A stretch of DNA of 64,000 nt from Vanilla planifolia (Eukaryota; Streptophyta; Magnoliopsida; Asparagales; Orchidaceae). Of this stretch, positions 35,701 to 50,700 are shown piece after piece; positions within the stretch are counted from its first letter, which is position 1; every line of letters starts with the position of its first letter. The notes under the pieces were generated by a model that did no database searches, was not told where the DNA came from, and saw nothing but the letters and a program-made list of their open reading frames with translations. The stretch spans positions 12,641,170 through 12,705,169 of the forward strand of contig CM043872.1 of the NCBI GenBank assembly GCA_023846275.1, read 5' to 3'. Position numbers and translations under genes: made by a program.

Positions 35701-38700
35701 GAACCATAGCCTTCATTCAAGTTTGAACTTAGCATGATGAAAGATGAAGATACAGAAGGAAGAAGCAAACAAGAGTCCAACTTATGCAGCAAGGAATTTC
35801 ATACAAATGGAAAAATCTAAACAATGGAAGTAACTTAAAACTATTACCTTGCAATGGATTGTTGAAGCACATTATACCTTTAAAGTGGCCTTAGATTCCT
35901 AATGGAAAAGTGTTAGTTTGAGGAAGGTATGTACGTAACTAGAATCATAATTCTATGAGTACAATAATGAAAGGATCCCATAGTAAGAATTGGTGAATAT
36001 CAAGTAGTTTGTTAGCATTGGCTTATGGATAGAATGCTTGGGAACATCCTAATTGCAAAGTACAAGCAAAAGACCATGCATGCATTTGATTTGGACAACC
36101 ACATCCATTGAATGATCAAAGTTAACTATTCATGAATAAGGCCATTAGAAACATATATTGGAAAAAGAAAATTATCATGTGGCCTTCATTATGCATTTTT
36201 TACAAGTGTATGTACCTTGTGCTTGGAATGCATTAGGCCCTTATGCATACAAATGGAATAAGTGATTTCTTTCCTTAAAATGATGATGTCATGCATTAAG
36301 ATACATAAGGCTTGTTCTTATGGAGTGGACGAGATAGTTCTTGTGCATGAAATTGCATGGATCAGTTTTCATGCAACTTCATCAACTTAAATGACTAATG
36401 CATCTTAGTTAAGCCATTTGGTTTGTATGATCAAGTTCGTCTTGTTGTAAGTAGGGAAAAGGCAACTTTTGAATTGAATCATCATTAAGTCATTAGGCAA
36501 TGTCTTATTCTATTCTTTGTATTTCCAAATTCTTTTGGATGGTCATTGATGTTATTATCAGCAACAAATTTCATTCTTGAAATCTTTTACTTTGGCTTAT
36601 CTTTCTTCCCATTCATTAGTGGGGCATTAGCATATAAAGTGCCTTATGTAGGTTTGATGTCAACAATTTGAATAATGTTGCAAAACATATTGAGGTAGTT
36701 CAAGAAATGATGACCTCCCCTCAAACAACATATTTGAGAATGGATGACTTGAAATATAGTGAATGCCATATATTAGCATGTAGAAAGGTTTTGGGATTAT
36801 AACCTTAAAGCCATTTAAGTAATTACAAAGTACAATAGTGAATGTGTTTACTTTTGAAGCTATTTTACCCCTTCTTGGATAAAAATGATAATTAGAGCTC
36901 AAATCGCATAAAAGGAACAATTTTATTTAAATTTAATAGATTTATTAACTTTAAAATAAAAATGCTTGAAAAACATTCAATCAAATTCACACGAAGGTCT
37001 AAGAGTAAATTGGCATAGGGTTGGTAAAAGATAATCTTGATGGCTGCCTTTTATCCTTTGAGTAATGTAAGACAACCTTCAGGCCTTATCTCATGTTTAC
37101 AAAGTATAAGAACTCCACATAGGGCCCTTTACTTATTGTGTATTCTTTAAAGAGGTTTTATCATGTATACTTGGGCTTGATGATGCCCTTATGTAAGACC
37201 TTATTTTGCAAGTCTCCTCTTTTGTCCATAATGAGTCAGACATGTATTCCTTAACGAGGCTTTCAAGATTTGCCAAAACCATTACAAGCATCTTTATCAC
37301 CTTGATTTGGCAAAAGTTGCTTCATCTTGAATAGAGCATGAGCTCACCATTGACCCCTCCTCTTGCAATTCTCCTTTTGTGTTCCTTAATGACATGTTGA
37401 ACTACTTCGGTTATTAAAGTGCTCAAGGGTGCATTTAGGACAATAACTTTACACGCCTTAGTGGTTGTTTCATAGTTTGATTCATGTGTCATCTAGATGA
37501 TATTTTTTCATTGAATCCACACTTATGCTTAGTGAATTTTGTAGGCTTTAGAAGCATTTCATGGATTGATGTGTGGAACATTCTAATGAGTTTGCTTCAT
37601 TGGTTTATCCATGAATCTCATACCATAGTTCTTATGTTTCATTAGGTTTCCTTGAGTGAACTTTAAAGAACTAGCAGTTGTTTCATGGTTGATTCTTGGA
37701 TCATTCCAATGGTGCTTTGGTCCTTTAGGTATCATGAGATTTTCATTGGTGAATTTTAAGGTCGAAGCATTGAACTATGACATTTTGATCCTCAAGAGCC
37801 TACAAGATTATCTTAAACTTGGGTTCAAGTTAGCCTTAGGAGCTCACCAACTTTGTTATTCCTATACATTATATGTCTCATGGTTTTTGCTAAACTACCT
37901 TTGTCCCTAAAACACAAAAATTGTATTCAAGTTAAACGATATATCCACTTGTAGACCATGATGTTTGGTTTTTCAATTTACATTTTCCCGTAATAATGAT
38001 TTTCACTTATTTAGCGAATGAAGGGACCCATTGAGTATTGAAATAAATTATGAAATAAAGCCTTGGATGTGTGTTATTTATCGTTGTAATGTTTCCTTTT
38101 GAATCAAGAGGCCTTGTATTATAATTATTTTAACTTTGTGTATACAATGGGAATTTTTAAGACATAAAGCTAGGTATTTGGATTATTTTGTCAAATAAAT
38201 TGGTCTCATAATATATATTTATGTATGTTTGTGGTTATTTTATCTTATATTAGATTTCATGATCAATATTCTTTTAATGGTTTAGTTTCATTATTATTTC
38301 TCTAAGCAAAATAAATCTTACTTTTATTTTCATTCAAATTAAGAATTCTCACAATTGCTAATTTGATCTCATTATTATTATTATTAAATTTTCTTTTAAT
38401 TTGTCAATGTTTAACATTTTTATTATTCTTATTATTTCGACAAGTTTCATTATAGAAGCATCTTGTCTACAATGTGTGGTTTTTAAGGTGTTTCATTATT
38501 CTTCTCTAGGGGCATTAATCTTTCACAAAATTGATATTATATAAGCATAATTTCAATTTTTTTCCTAAGAGGCAAAGGTTATATTTAGTGATTTGTTCTA
38601 TTTATTTAAGACTATTGTTTAATAAGTCTACACATAAAGAAAGGGTTATGTATGTTTGTAAAGTGATCAAGTGTGAGGGATAAATTGAGTGTTGATTTTT

Positions 38701-41700
38701 TTAAATTAATACTTTTGAAACTAAAGTCAAACTCACAATACAATGGATATAATTTTCAATGCTCAACAAAATAGTAAAGTATAAGAAAGAAAATGTGATA
38801 GAAAGATGATATCATATTTTCTAAGTGGTTTGGATCCTATCTAAATGAGTTTTCGTCAATTTCCAATTTAACTAGATATGAGTCTACTCTCCCTCTTTCT
38901 TTTGTCATAACTAGTGGAGAAATCACTTATAATTAAGTCTTTTTCTTGAGACTTGAGGCTTTTCCTTCTCACCTCCACATAACTCTGAAGTAGGCATCGT
39001 ACTTTTACATAAGGTCTCAAAGTAGGTACCTTACCTTCATACAAAACCTTACTCCATACTCTTAAGAACTAAAGTAGACCTTTGTAGTGATTATACAAAA
39101 AAGTTAAAACTCAAAGAAACCTCATAATTGCAGATTTACAAGTTGTCCTAGTTAATTGCATACCCATGGAATAAATATGAAATACAATATTAAACTTTAT
39201 AGAATTGAAACTAAAAAGGTGCAACAATTTGATTTTGAAAGCTTCTCCAAGATTGTTTCCTAAAGCTTTAGTACATTAGCTTTTCAAGAAAATCAAAATA
39301 TCAAGTGAAGCATAGTGCCTTAAAGTAAAGAATTTTGTCCTATTTATGGAGTTTTAAAGATGTTGAAATTTCTAAACTTGCTCAATGTTAAAATAACATG
39401 TCCCTTGACCTTCTTTGATCATCTCAACATTTTAAGCAACCTTTACATTTGTTAAAACTCCTTAAACATTTAGAGCAATGTTCATATTTTTTAGTTGTTA
39501 TACCTTGTCAAGTGATCATTGATTGGATTGAATGGTCCGTTATTCAATAATTTTCACAAGTTAGATTCTTCGAACGGTTGAATGAGTTTCTGACAAAGAC
39601 CTTGGTTTGTCTTGAACTAATTGGACGGTCAAATAGCCAACCTATAGAGACGTGTTCGTTTTACAAAACATTTTAGACAATTGTGCCTGTCCATCATCGA
39701 ATGGCTTGATGTTTAAGTGGCAGAAACTTGGTCTTTGACACTTTTCAACTCAATTATTCAAAATGAAACCTCGAATGGTTTGATTTTTAGTGAACAAGCA
39801 TTAGATTATGCATTGGATGGTTCTATGGACCTATCAACAAACCATCTGATTTTCTAATGGTCAAATCCTTTATGCTTATAAGTTTGTTGGTTATTTAACT
39901 CATGCAAAAGGTGTTTTGGATGGCCCATTGGGTTTGTTTGTTTTTTTGGGACTTTGAGCTAGTTTTAAAACATTTTGATTCTTGAAGCTCGTCTAGTTTA
40001 AGTCTTTAATTTAGTATACATGATATTTTTGAAATATATGCTAAAACTTATGATTTAAAATCATGAATGTAAGTGTTATGCAATGAGTCAATGTTAAATC
40101 AATTTTACATACAACTAGTCGCACAAGTTATATCCCAAATTAGTCTTTTCATCTTGTGCTTGCCGTCTTCTTTTCCAAAAGTTCATGCATAGTCTTCAAG
40201 CAATCATTGATAGTTCTTCTATAGTCTTTAGCATTCTTGAGCTTTTTGATAGTTCCTTTGAGAGCTTTAAATATTGGAAAAGTTTTTAGAACTTTCTTTC
40301 TGATGATTTATCTTGTAAATCCTGCAAAAATATTAGATAATTTATAAGAAACCACTTGATTGGAATATTATTATCAAGATCACTTTGAACTAAGTTGGGC
40401 TAATGGAGCTAACAATCTTACCTTTTTAATGATGGAAAACTAACCTAGGTTATGATATAAAATGAAGTAAAGATTGAAAAACAAAATGCAATTTTTTGAG
40501 CCAAAGTGTTTGAACTACATATCCACCAATATATTTGTCTTTGGTTTTGTGTTTTATTAGACAATGAGATAAACGAGTTACCAAAGAAATAACACTTATT
40601 AGGGATGTTTTTCTTATTGATTTACTACTAGCATAATCCACGTCATTATATCCTATTAAATCATATGAAATATCTTTCTTATGATACCAAATTTTTAACA
40701 ATTTTGTTTCAATTCAATATCTAAATATCCTTTTAATGATTGTAAGTCTTTTGAATTAGTTTTAAATCTAATACAAAACTGACACTAAAAACTATTCTAT
40801 TAGTTATTAGATATAATAAAAATCCTATCATTCCTCAATAAAATTTATGATCTATAAGCTTTCAGTTTTTATTTTTGTCTAGCTTTAACATTGTACATTT
40901 CAAATCTTTTAAGTAATTTTGATGGAGAGAAGTGTTAGATTCTAAGATTATGAGTAGAATCAAAGGAATTTAAGCTCAAAAATAAAAAGGGTGATTATAG
41001 TGCTATTCATTTTGCAAATGCTACTATTGGGCTTTGGATGTACGTTGGTTGGGCGTTTGCGATGCATTCTCTGGGAAAAATGACGCATAAGAAGGGCGTG
41101 CAGTTGCTACAATGCCAGTTAGGCTATTGTTATAATATCAGGTCCTAAATTGTAAAGAAATTACTTAAGAATAATGAGGGAAAAAGAAAAATGAATAATA
41201 GTTGATTATCAAAGATAGAAAATTAGTTAAGATGGAGGGAGAAGAGATAATAATCATCGAATAAGTCTGTAATATTGATGTAGTACAAAGAAAATAAATG
41301 ATAGCATAATAACCACATAAACCTATAAAAAGGTCTCAAATTCGAATATATCAAGTTGAAGATTCTCAAAATTTAATACATGCATAATAGTTTGGAGAAC
41401 ATAAAAATATTAGCTTTGAGAAGTCATAATTCATTTATACATTATCATGAATTTATGATTAGTATTACAATAATGAATGTGTCTAAAATATTTAAAGATA
41501 TAGATGAAGACTTTTAATAAGTAGATAAAAAATATGTTTTTATTATATAGACACAAAAATCTTTAAAAAATAGATAAGAAGCATATTTTTGAATTAAATA
41601 ATTATATGAATGTAAAAGTCTTCAAGAAATAAAAAAGTATATTTTTATATTAAAGAATTATATGGGCATGAAACTCATCAAGAAGTAGGTAAAAAATATG

Positions 41701-44700
41701 TTTTCGTATTAAAGAGTTATATAGGCATAAAACATTTCAAAAAGTATATAAAAAACTTACTTTTGTATTAAATAATTACTAGTAATACCTTATTTAAAAT
41801 AGTTTTCATGAATGGATGAAGGGTGAATTGGTTTGACTAAAAAAAGTGTATTGTTTGGTGGCTTGAGTGTTTGAGTTATTTTGGTGGCTTTCTTTTGGTT
41901 GATTTTTGTGAGTGAATTCTTGTTTTTTTTTTTATTTTTTCAATTTAGATTTCTCTTTATTTAGGTCTTTTATCATACATGTTATTCCATTAAATCCAAG
42001 CAATTATTTCATTTTATCTCATGTCCCAATCTCTTTTCTTGCTACATCATTTGATATTAGAGAAGATTTGGAAGTACAGATCACCTTGAAGAAAAGAGAT
42101 CCTAATAGCTTCATTAAATCAAGGCTCATTGGTTGGTACTTTACGATTAATTAAGCTTCATTGGAGGTAGGATTTTACCTTTTCTTATTGTAGATCTTTA
42201 TTTGGTTAGAAGTTCTAAAAAAAATAAATTACTAGCATGTCTTATTGCACTTTTGTGAATATTTGATTTTCTCGCTGTTGATGCGAAAAGAGGATTAAGG
42301 AAAATTAAACAAAAAACTTGGACAAAGACAAGGAAGTTCGATTAAGTGAAGTTTCCAAACATGTTTAGGAGAAAATTGGAGCATACTTTGAAGTGGATTG
42401 CACAATGCGGTGAGATTTCAGATGAGAGAATTTAATCTGATTTGCTGCAGGTATACGACACTATTGAATGTGAATCGTTACCATTAGGATGTCTTGGCGA
42501 TGTCAAAAAGAATGTCACGCAGTCGGTATTAAGATGGTGCAGCTGATCGGGAATGGCCGCGGCATAATGGGGCTAGTGGCCGGCGTGATCTGGCTTGGGT
42601 GCTCCTTTTGGACATGGATAGGTGCAAGTAGACATGCTTGTGGGTGCGTGGCCGTCCTGGGTAAGCTTGAGCTGGCGCGTTGGCGTGAGGCGACGTGGAT
42701 CGGCACCATAGGCATGGCTAGTGCAGACTTGCATTGGTAAGCATGGGCTAGTGCTGGTCAACTCGGGTTAGAGTGGAGTTTTAGTGGCTTGGTGCGTGTC
42801 AACATGGGTTGGTTTGGTAAATGTGTCTCAGTGTGGGTGGCCCTGAGTCGGTACCGGTAAACACAGCTCAGTCAGCTTCTAGGCTTTCTTCGGGTAGTGT
42901 GGATAGTTTTTTCAAAAGCTGCGATCAATTGTTGTGTCTGAAATCTTTAAGCAATGATTGGGTGTTGCCGACTCTCGGGAGACGAGGGGAATTTTGCTTA
43001 TGAAGAGAAAAGTTGAAGCGATTAGTAGGCTCGAAACGTGGTGAAGACATGGGATTGCTTTTGATGGTAGGGGAGAGAAGTCGGCCAGCACTTCTGGTGA
43101 ACTCGAGATCATGGATGTGAGGATTCCAAACCTTTTTCAGAGGCGGCTTGACCTACAAATGATCTTCGATGACGAGGGAGGGCTTTGGCTATACTGGAGG
43201 GTTTTCCCATAAGCTTTCTTTTTTCCCTCCTTTGCAGTAAGCAAGAAGAGGGATCTTATAGTGGTGCTCGGTTAATGATGCCAAAAGTTCATTGGATTTC
43301 TGCTTTCTTTTATTCTAGTGTGGGGGCTTTTCCTAGGGAACAAAATGAAGTGTGGCAGGTTTCCCCCCTTTTTTATAATGTTTTTTTTTTGCTTTATGTG
43401 GTCTTTGAACTCTTCATACTATCATTTATATTGTAATGAAAAGTTTTTTTGGTAAACAAGCAAATTTACTTATGAAATACTTGAGTTGTCTTTTCAGATG
43501 GATGGCATTTTTTATTTCATCTTGAAAAATTATCATTGGTAATTGTAGATACCTTCATTTATATTGTAATGAAAAGTTTTTTTGGTAAACAAGCAAATTT
43601 ACTTAAGAAATACTTGAGTTTTCTTTTCGGATGGATGGCATTTTTTATTTCACCTTGAAAAATTATCATTGGTAATTGTAGTCTTGCAAGGAGTTGAGGT
43701 TATAGTAGTGTTTCTAGAGATGGTGATGTACAAGGGCAATAGTTGATCTTTTTGAGGCTTTTGTCAAAGGTGATAAAGGGATTAAATGCAAAACCAGCTC
43801 TTCTTAAGGTTTTCATGCTACAGATAATTGTCGAGAGAGAAAGAGAGAGAAAGGAGGTCAAAACTGCACTTTTTGAATATGTTATATAATACAATTGTGA
43901 CAAAAGGAAAGAGAGGAGGCGAGAGCATGCTTCCTTAAACCTTCATGTGAGGGAACAACAATGAAGGATGAGAATTCCAAACTTTGTCTCTTTTATCATT
44001 TGTGCGAGAGTTACAAGGAAAAGAAGAGGTAGAGGCCATCTCTCTCGGTACGTTTCGACATTTTGGTGGCAACGAAAGATATCAATAGTGCATTAATCAA
44101 GTTTTAAGTGGTGTTAGAATATTTATTAAGTTCTGTAAATGATTTTTAGTCATGTCAATTAAAAGAAACAGTATATAGATCTTATATCGAGAGCTAATAA
44201 AACATGTTAACTCTTACCTTTGATGACAATTACCTTTTTAGTGGTTAAACTTTTTTAGATGGTCCCTACTTCAAGTTTGTGGGAGCTCAGTACCATCTTT
44301 TGTTTGAAGTTGATAAGCATCCATTCCATCCAACTATTAAGGCTTTATACTTTGGCTTCGTTATTTGTGATTGAGAAGTTGATTATGATGCCATTTTTAG
44401 TTTAGCTTCCTCTATAACATCCACAAATAGCTTTTAGGTGTCTAAAGGGCGCTTGGGTTCTGCTTCGAGAGGAATCCCTTTGACTAGAAAATCAACATGA
44501 ACGTGAGATTTAAGGGATGATTGATGTATGAAATCAATCTTAAATTTGCTGAGCTCGATAACACATTTTTGCAATCTCTTTAAGATTTGTCAACTGAAGA
44601 ATGTTTTTCAAAGGCTTGTTTGTGACGACATTGTTGGTGTGGTATTGGAGATGTTGTAGTTGTCAAGCTGACATGAGGAGTGCCAACACCATTTTTTTCA

Positions 44701-47700
44701 AGGGAGAATATCTTATTTCTATATCTTTTAAAGTGTGACAGACATAATAGATAGGTTGTTGCGTACCTTTTGTCTTCTTATATTAACATAGATTTGATAG
44801 TTGAGCTTGAGGTTGCTAAGCAAAGGAATAATGGTTCTCTAAGTATTGGGTTGCTTAAAATGGGGCAATGAGATAAGTCTTGAGTTCTTGAAAAGGTTTT
44901 TTCACAATCCCCTATCTATATTAATTTAGTCTTGTTGCCTAAGAGTTTGAATAATGGTTGAACTTTTTCTCCTAACTTGAAGATGAAACGACTAGGCTTA
45001 GCGATGCGTCTGACGAGGCATTAGACACCTTTTGGAGTCTTAGAAGAGGGCATGTGTAAAAGATCTTTGATCTTGTTAGAGTTTGGTTGAATTCCCTCCA
45101 TTGATATCATATAATTAAGAAACTTTCCTAAGGATGCATCGAAAAGTGCATTTTAAGGTGAGTTTGAGATTGAATTTTCAACAAGTCTCGAAGGTTTTTC
45201 TAAGGTCTTGTAGATGTGCCGCAAAAGAAGTGTTTTTTACTAAGAGATCGTCCACATAAGCTTTGAGATTTGTGTTTTTTTTTTTATTTTGAAAGATAGT
45301 GTTGATCATCCTTTGATAAGTTGTCTCGATGTTCTTGAGCCCAAGGGTCTAACTTTATAACAAAATGTTCTGAAGTTGGTAATGAATACAATTTTCTCTT
45401 CATTTTTTTTAACCATCTAAATCTGGTGATATCTTGAGAACACATCTAAAAAATTGAAGCATGTGAAGTTAGTAGCTACATCCACAAGATCATTAATTCA
45501 AGACAAAGGATATGAGTTTTTTGAGCTGGCACTATTAAGATTGGTGTAGTTTACACACGTGTCATTTGCCATTATTTTTTTATCACGTTTATTCAAGATA
45601 TCATATTAGTCAGATGAAACCACCTTCAAGGAGCTTTGACATTTCTTTAATTGTCTTTTTCTTTTTGATGCTAAGTACATATTTTTTCTGTTTGATGGTT
45701 AGAACTTTTGGGTTTATGTAGAGTGTTAGGTTGTTGAGGGGTCTACTTTGGTATGTTTGAGGGTTCCTATGCAAAAACATTAAGATACTTGACCAAAATG
45801 TTACGGGTGGCCTCCCTTTTTCATCTCGATCAGTAGAAACAGTTACAAGCTTAGTCATGTCTAATGAATTAAGAGGAAATGAGACACAAGAGGAAACAAG
45901 GTTAACATCTCTTTCGAGGAGTTTAATGGATGACTTAACTATTGTTTTTATGATGTCCAAGTAGCATCTCTTTGACTATAGAAGGTCTTCTTGCACTTGA
46001 ATCATCCTTGAAGGAGTATTGAATTTCATGCATAAGTGTGGTGTCAAGATAACCATCCATAATGTGCTTATTTTCGGCTTCCCGAGGATACGTTATAAGC
46101 AGAAGGAGTGACGATGATAATGAAGTTGATCATATGCATGTCTAAATCGGAAACATATTTCGTTTTAAGTGGCAATATGATGGTTCATTTTGGTTTTAGA
46201 GATTCTCCAGCGAAAACTACGAGTGATCCTATAGGAGCATAAGATTTTGAATAATACCAATTTTATCAAAAGAATCAAGAAAAAAGATATCAGTTGAATT
46301 TCCGGTGTCAATGAGCATGCGACAGACTTTAATGTTGGCAATCATCCTCGAGATTACTATAATGTCATTTTGATGGTTATCAAGAGACGGCATGTCTTTG
46401 GACCTGAATGATATAGGAACTGATGGCTCTTGCTGCCTTATCACATTGACAATCATAGCTTTTCTTAGTGTTCTTAGAGTAGAGTTCTTAGAATGGAAAT
46501 ATCTCTATCTAGTGATGACATAGATGTTTCTAATAGGGGTCTTGCCTTTGTCTTTTAGTGCCAACTGAAGAGTCTGATAATCTTTCTCGGTTTTTGTCAA
46601 CGTACTTGGGTTTGCAAGTTTACTGGAAATAGAAGTTGATTTAGAGACTTTTAGTTGGTGCTCTTAGAGGCAACCTTCCTTCAATGGTTTTTTGATTAAG
46701 TCTTTGAGGGCCTTGCATTTAGAAGTTGTGTGGCCATAGTTTTTATGAGAGATTTGTAAAATTTTGTTGTCTTGATTATTTTCTAAGAGCGGTCTTATTT
46801 GATACAATCTATTTTTTTTAATGGTTGATAAAATTTCTTCTTGGGGTGCATTTAAGGGAGTGCTGAAACGTTAAGCTTGATATCTTCAATGGTCCTATTG
46901 AGCCCTCTAAGGGTAATCTTTGACGTCTCATGGTCTTTTTTGTCTTTGATCGAGAGGTCTTGGAGGTAATGATGCGTTCTTTTTGATATACCAAATCGAG
47001 GAAAAGAAAACTTCTCGTTGATGAAACAAATGACTATTATAAATTTCATATAAGAATTTTGACAAACATTTGACTGAGTGTTTTTAAAAATCTCCTGGTT
47101 GGAGAGACTTGATTAGGGTTGCTTGAGTAAATTAAGAATCCTCTCGATCAACCTCTTTAAGAATTTCTTTGAAATGTTAGAGATAGGCTTAAAGTGATTC
47201 CGTTTGATGTTGCTTTAAATTGAGAAGAGGCTCGGAGACCTTTTTAGTTTTAACATAACTAGCAAAGGATGACAGGAATAGCCTTTTGAGCTGGTTAAAT
47301 GAAGAAATTGACCTAAGAGGCAATTTCTAAAACCATCATAAGGTTTCATCTTTAAGAGAAGTAGAGAAAATTTTGCATTGGATGAGCTCAGTCGTGATAT
47401 GTAAAGAGATAATTGTTTCAAATTCTTTTAAGAAAACATAGGGATCTGAATTGTTGTGATAAAAAGTGGAGTTAGATGGTTGAAGTTTAGGAGGTGAAGG
47501 CGTTGAAAGGATTTCTTCGATGAAAGGAGAAACTTTCTTAATGATATTTGAGTTATATCTATGTTGTCAAAATAGATGAGGCACATCATTATGGGGACAA
47601 TGGTGTTTTTGATCAAAAGTAGGAATTTGCAGTATTATAAGATTGGATTGGTAATTGAAGAGGGCTTCAGTTTGGTGTGAGCTAGAGGTCTTATATCATA

Positions 47701-50700
47701 AGGTATAGATAGGTTAGCAGGATATTGCGAAAAGGTGTGCATTGGAAGGTTTTTAGAAGTTGGTTTTATATAATAAGATTTCAGTATTATGAATTGGGTC
47801 TTGAGTGGCTCTTTATTAGAATGAGAGAAGTGATATTTGGTATGCTTTCTTTTATTAGAGTGGTTAAAATTGTTCTGATTTGTTCTCCTATAGGTATGGG
47901 AAGGGTGGAGAGAAATCTTATAAAGTGTTCTGTTTGTTATTAAAATAAATAAAAAGGATTACCAGTGAGCAGTTGAAGAGGTTTTGAAGTTTGTCAAATT
48001 TGAAGTATGGGTATAAGGATCTCCACTATTTCTCAGTTGAGGTTGTTAGATGCTTCTTTTTTAGGAATAAATGTGGCTTCCTTTTGGTTTTTAATTTTGG
48101 TTTTCTTGTTTCGTCCTACAGAAGGTGCCAGAAAATATTGATGCGCAAAGGAGATTTGGAGAAATTAAACAAAAATTTATTTAGGGTAAGGACGAGGAAA
48201 CTTGATCGGGCGAAGTTTCCAAACATCTTTGTCAGAGAATTGGAGCACACTTTGGGATAGATTGGCACAATATAGCGAGATTTCGATTGAGAGGCTTTAA
48301 TCCTAGTTGTTGCGGGTATATGATGCTATTGAATGTAAATTGTCTCTATTAGGATGTTTGGCGAAGTTGAAAAGAAGGTGACATGGTCGGCGTTGAGCTA
48401 GTGCGGCCGGATGCGGGGGTGACCTGGAGTGGTGGTAATTCGGTTGGGATCAGCAACGGCACAACCAGGCTCGAGGGTGTTGTGACTGGACGGGAATACA
48501 CTTTGGCTGGACTTGGACTGGCACTCACGGTGGTCTCGGGTAGGCTCACGTTGGTGTGGACTAGCATGGGCAGCTTTTCGGAATCATCGTGTCCATGATC
48601 TTGAGTTCATTGAAAGCCCAGGCTGACTTCTCTCTTCTACTCATGCAGTGGTCTTGGTGCATGTCAGCATGATCAGTGCGTGTTGACGCTAGTTGGTATG
48701 CTTCAATGCTGCTCAATTAGCTTTTGGGCTTTCTTTGGTTAATGCAGGCAGCTTTTGAAAAACTGCCAGTCAAGCGTTGGCTGAAATCCCTAAATAACGA
48801 TTGGCTGTTGCCGACTCCGAGGGAGACGAAGGGAATTCCCCTTGTGGATAAAGAGAAAAGTTGAAGTGATTCGAAGGCTTGAAAAGTGGTGAAGATACGG
48901 GATCGCATCCGACATTGGAGGAGAGAAGTTAGCCAGGGCTTTTTGGTGAATCGGGATCACAGACGCTAGGATTCCGAATCTCATTTGGAGGCGACTCGAC
49001 CTACAAATGATCTCTAGCGACGAGAGCAAAGGGTTATGGGTGCACTAGAGGGTCTTTCCAGAAGCTTTCTTTTCCTCTCCTTTGCAGTTGGTGGGAAGGG
49101 GGGATTTTATAGTAGTGCTTGTCAATGACATCAAGATCATGTCAGATTTCTGTTTTTTTTTAATTTTAGCATGCGGGGGCTTTTCTTGAGGAACCCAATG
49201 AAGTGCGGTAGGCCCCCTTTTTATTGCTTTTTTTTTACTTCTTTAGTAACTAAAATAATTGCAACTCTACTTTATAAAACCAAGTTATTTTTCTTTAAAT
49301 ATATCATTATCTCTATTAAGTGCAAAATGTGATGAAGTGGTCGACTTCATTAACATTCTTATTGAATACTAATTCTTTCTTGAAATCTTGAATAAATGAC
49401 TAAAGAGAATTGTGGTATAATGCTATGACTTATTTGTTTTAGTTTATTTTATTTTATTACTTGCTTGTTATCTTAATATTGTAAGAGAAACATCAAAATT
49501 TTTTTAAAAAAAATCCAAAAAAATAGTTTTTTTTTTTCAAATTCATCTTGTTTGTTATCCTTAGATTTTATTTCAATTTTTTAGCATAACTTCGTTTTAT
49601 TTTTTGCTATTCACATTACATAATGCTTCTCAAGTTTGCAATAATTAACTAATTAGATAGCTTATGATAGGTCACAAATCTTAAGATTGAACAACTAAAA
49701 AAGTCTTAAATTGAAAACTTTAAAAAAATGTTTTTAATGATTGACCAACTTACTACTCAATTGCAATCTGTAGTCCAGTTCCCTTACTAGATTATACCAT
49801 GCTGTTTCATATGAAGGGAATATTAATAACCAACATAGAGATTACATGTTTAAGAAGGATCATGATAATAAACCACATTACAAAAATTCTAATTTAGAAT
49901 TTTACATATATCTTAACATAAAAGTACCAATTTTTAATAGGGTCTATAACTCAAACAAATTCTTAATTAACACAATCAAATTGAAGACTTATTTAATTGA
50001 TATAAGATAGATGACTATAAAGAGTTAGTTTTACAAAAATGAAATTTATTGCTTATGCGCAAATTTATTGATCAAATATTTTTGTAATATAAGAACGAAT
50101 AGGCAGAAGAGTGATAAGTTGGTTAGAAATGAAAGAAGTGTTAAGAAAAAAATATTGCCAAGGCATAAATGATAAGAAACTTTATGGACAATTCTTTACC
50201 TTACATTAAAGATTTTTAAACATAAATAATTACTTGAATTAATTTGAGGATTTAGTTGCCATAATAGAATGTAATTATAATGATTGACAACTAACAAATA
50301 AATTTATTTTTTGATTATTCTTAGAAATTAGCCAAAAGGTGAAACTTCATGACTTATGAACTTTTGAAGATGCTTTTTATCTTGTCCAAATTAGTAGATA
50401 AGCATAAAAAACATACATCATCTACTAACAAGATCAAATCTCATACTTCACACATAATACATAATAAAATCACTCCCAAATCTAGTGCAACATATCAATA
50501 CTCATAATAATAAAAGCTCAACATCTTTACCCTTTAAAAGGCTATCTCTAAAAGAAAAGAGGAAGACAGTTTGCTTTAAATGTTATAAATCTGGTCACAT
50601 GCAACACTAATATAAAGCACAAGTCATATATAAAAGAAGACGACTTTCTTGAACTTGAACTAGAACTTCAGGATGAAGATCAAAATTTATCTGATGAAGA

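Larger units (their letters stand above)
42279..49242 (-). mobile_element. Tat-type Gypsy retrotransposon (minus strand), level 4 of the nest
   Basis: LTRs of about 1.1 kb at 42,279-43,391 and 48,139-49,242 match in direct orientation. On the minus strand the 5' LTR (right copy) ends at tgatgcg and is followed by a primer binding site (tggcaccttctgtagga, 48,130-48,114), typical of Tat/Athila-like Gypsy elements. Then come gag, protease, reverse transcriptase and RNase H, and a polypurine tract (aaaaaaggggggaaa) beside the 3' LTR at 43,372-43,358. No integrase was recognised between RNase H and the 3' LTR, so it may be an internally deleted copy. Confidence 0.88.

Noticed and set aside
42489..43112. 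Several open frames on both strands in the GC-rich block
   Set aside because: The block recurs at 48,380-49,030 as the other LTR of the Tat element; frames are not conserved between copies.
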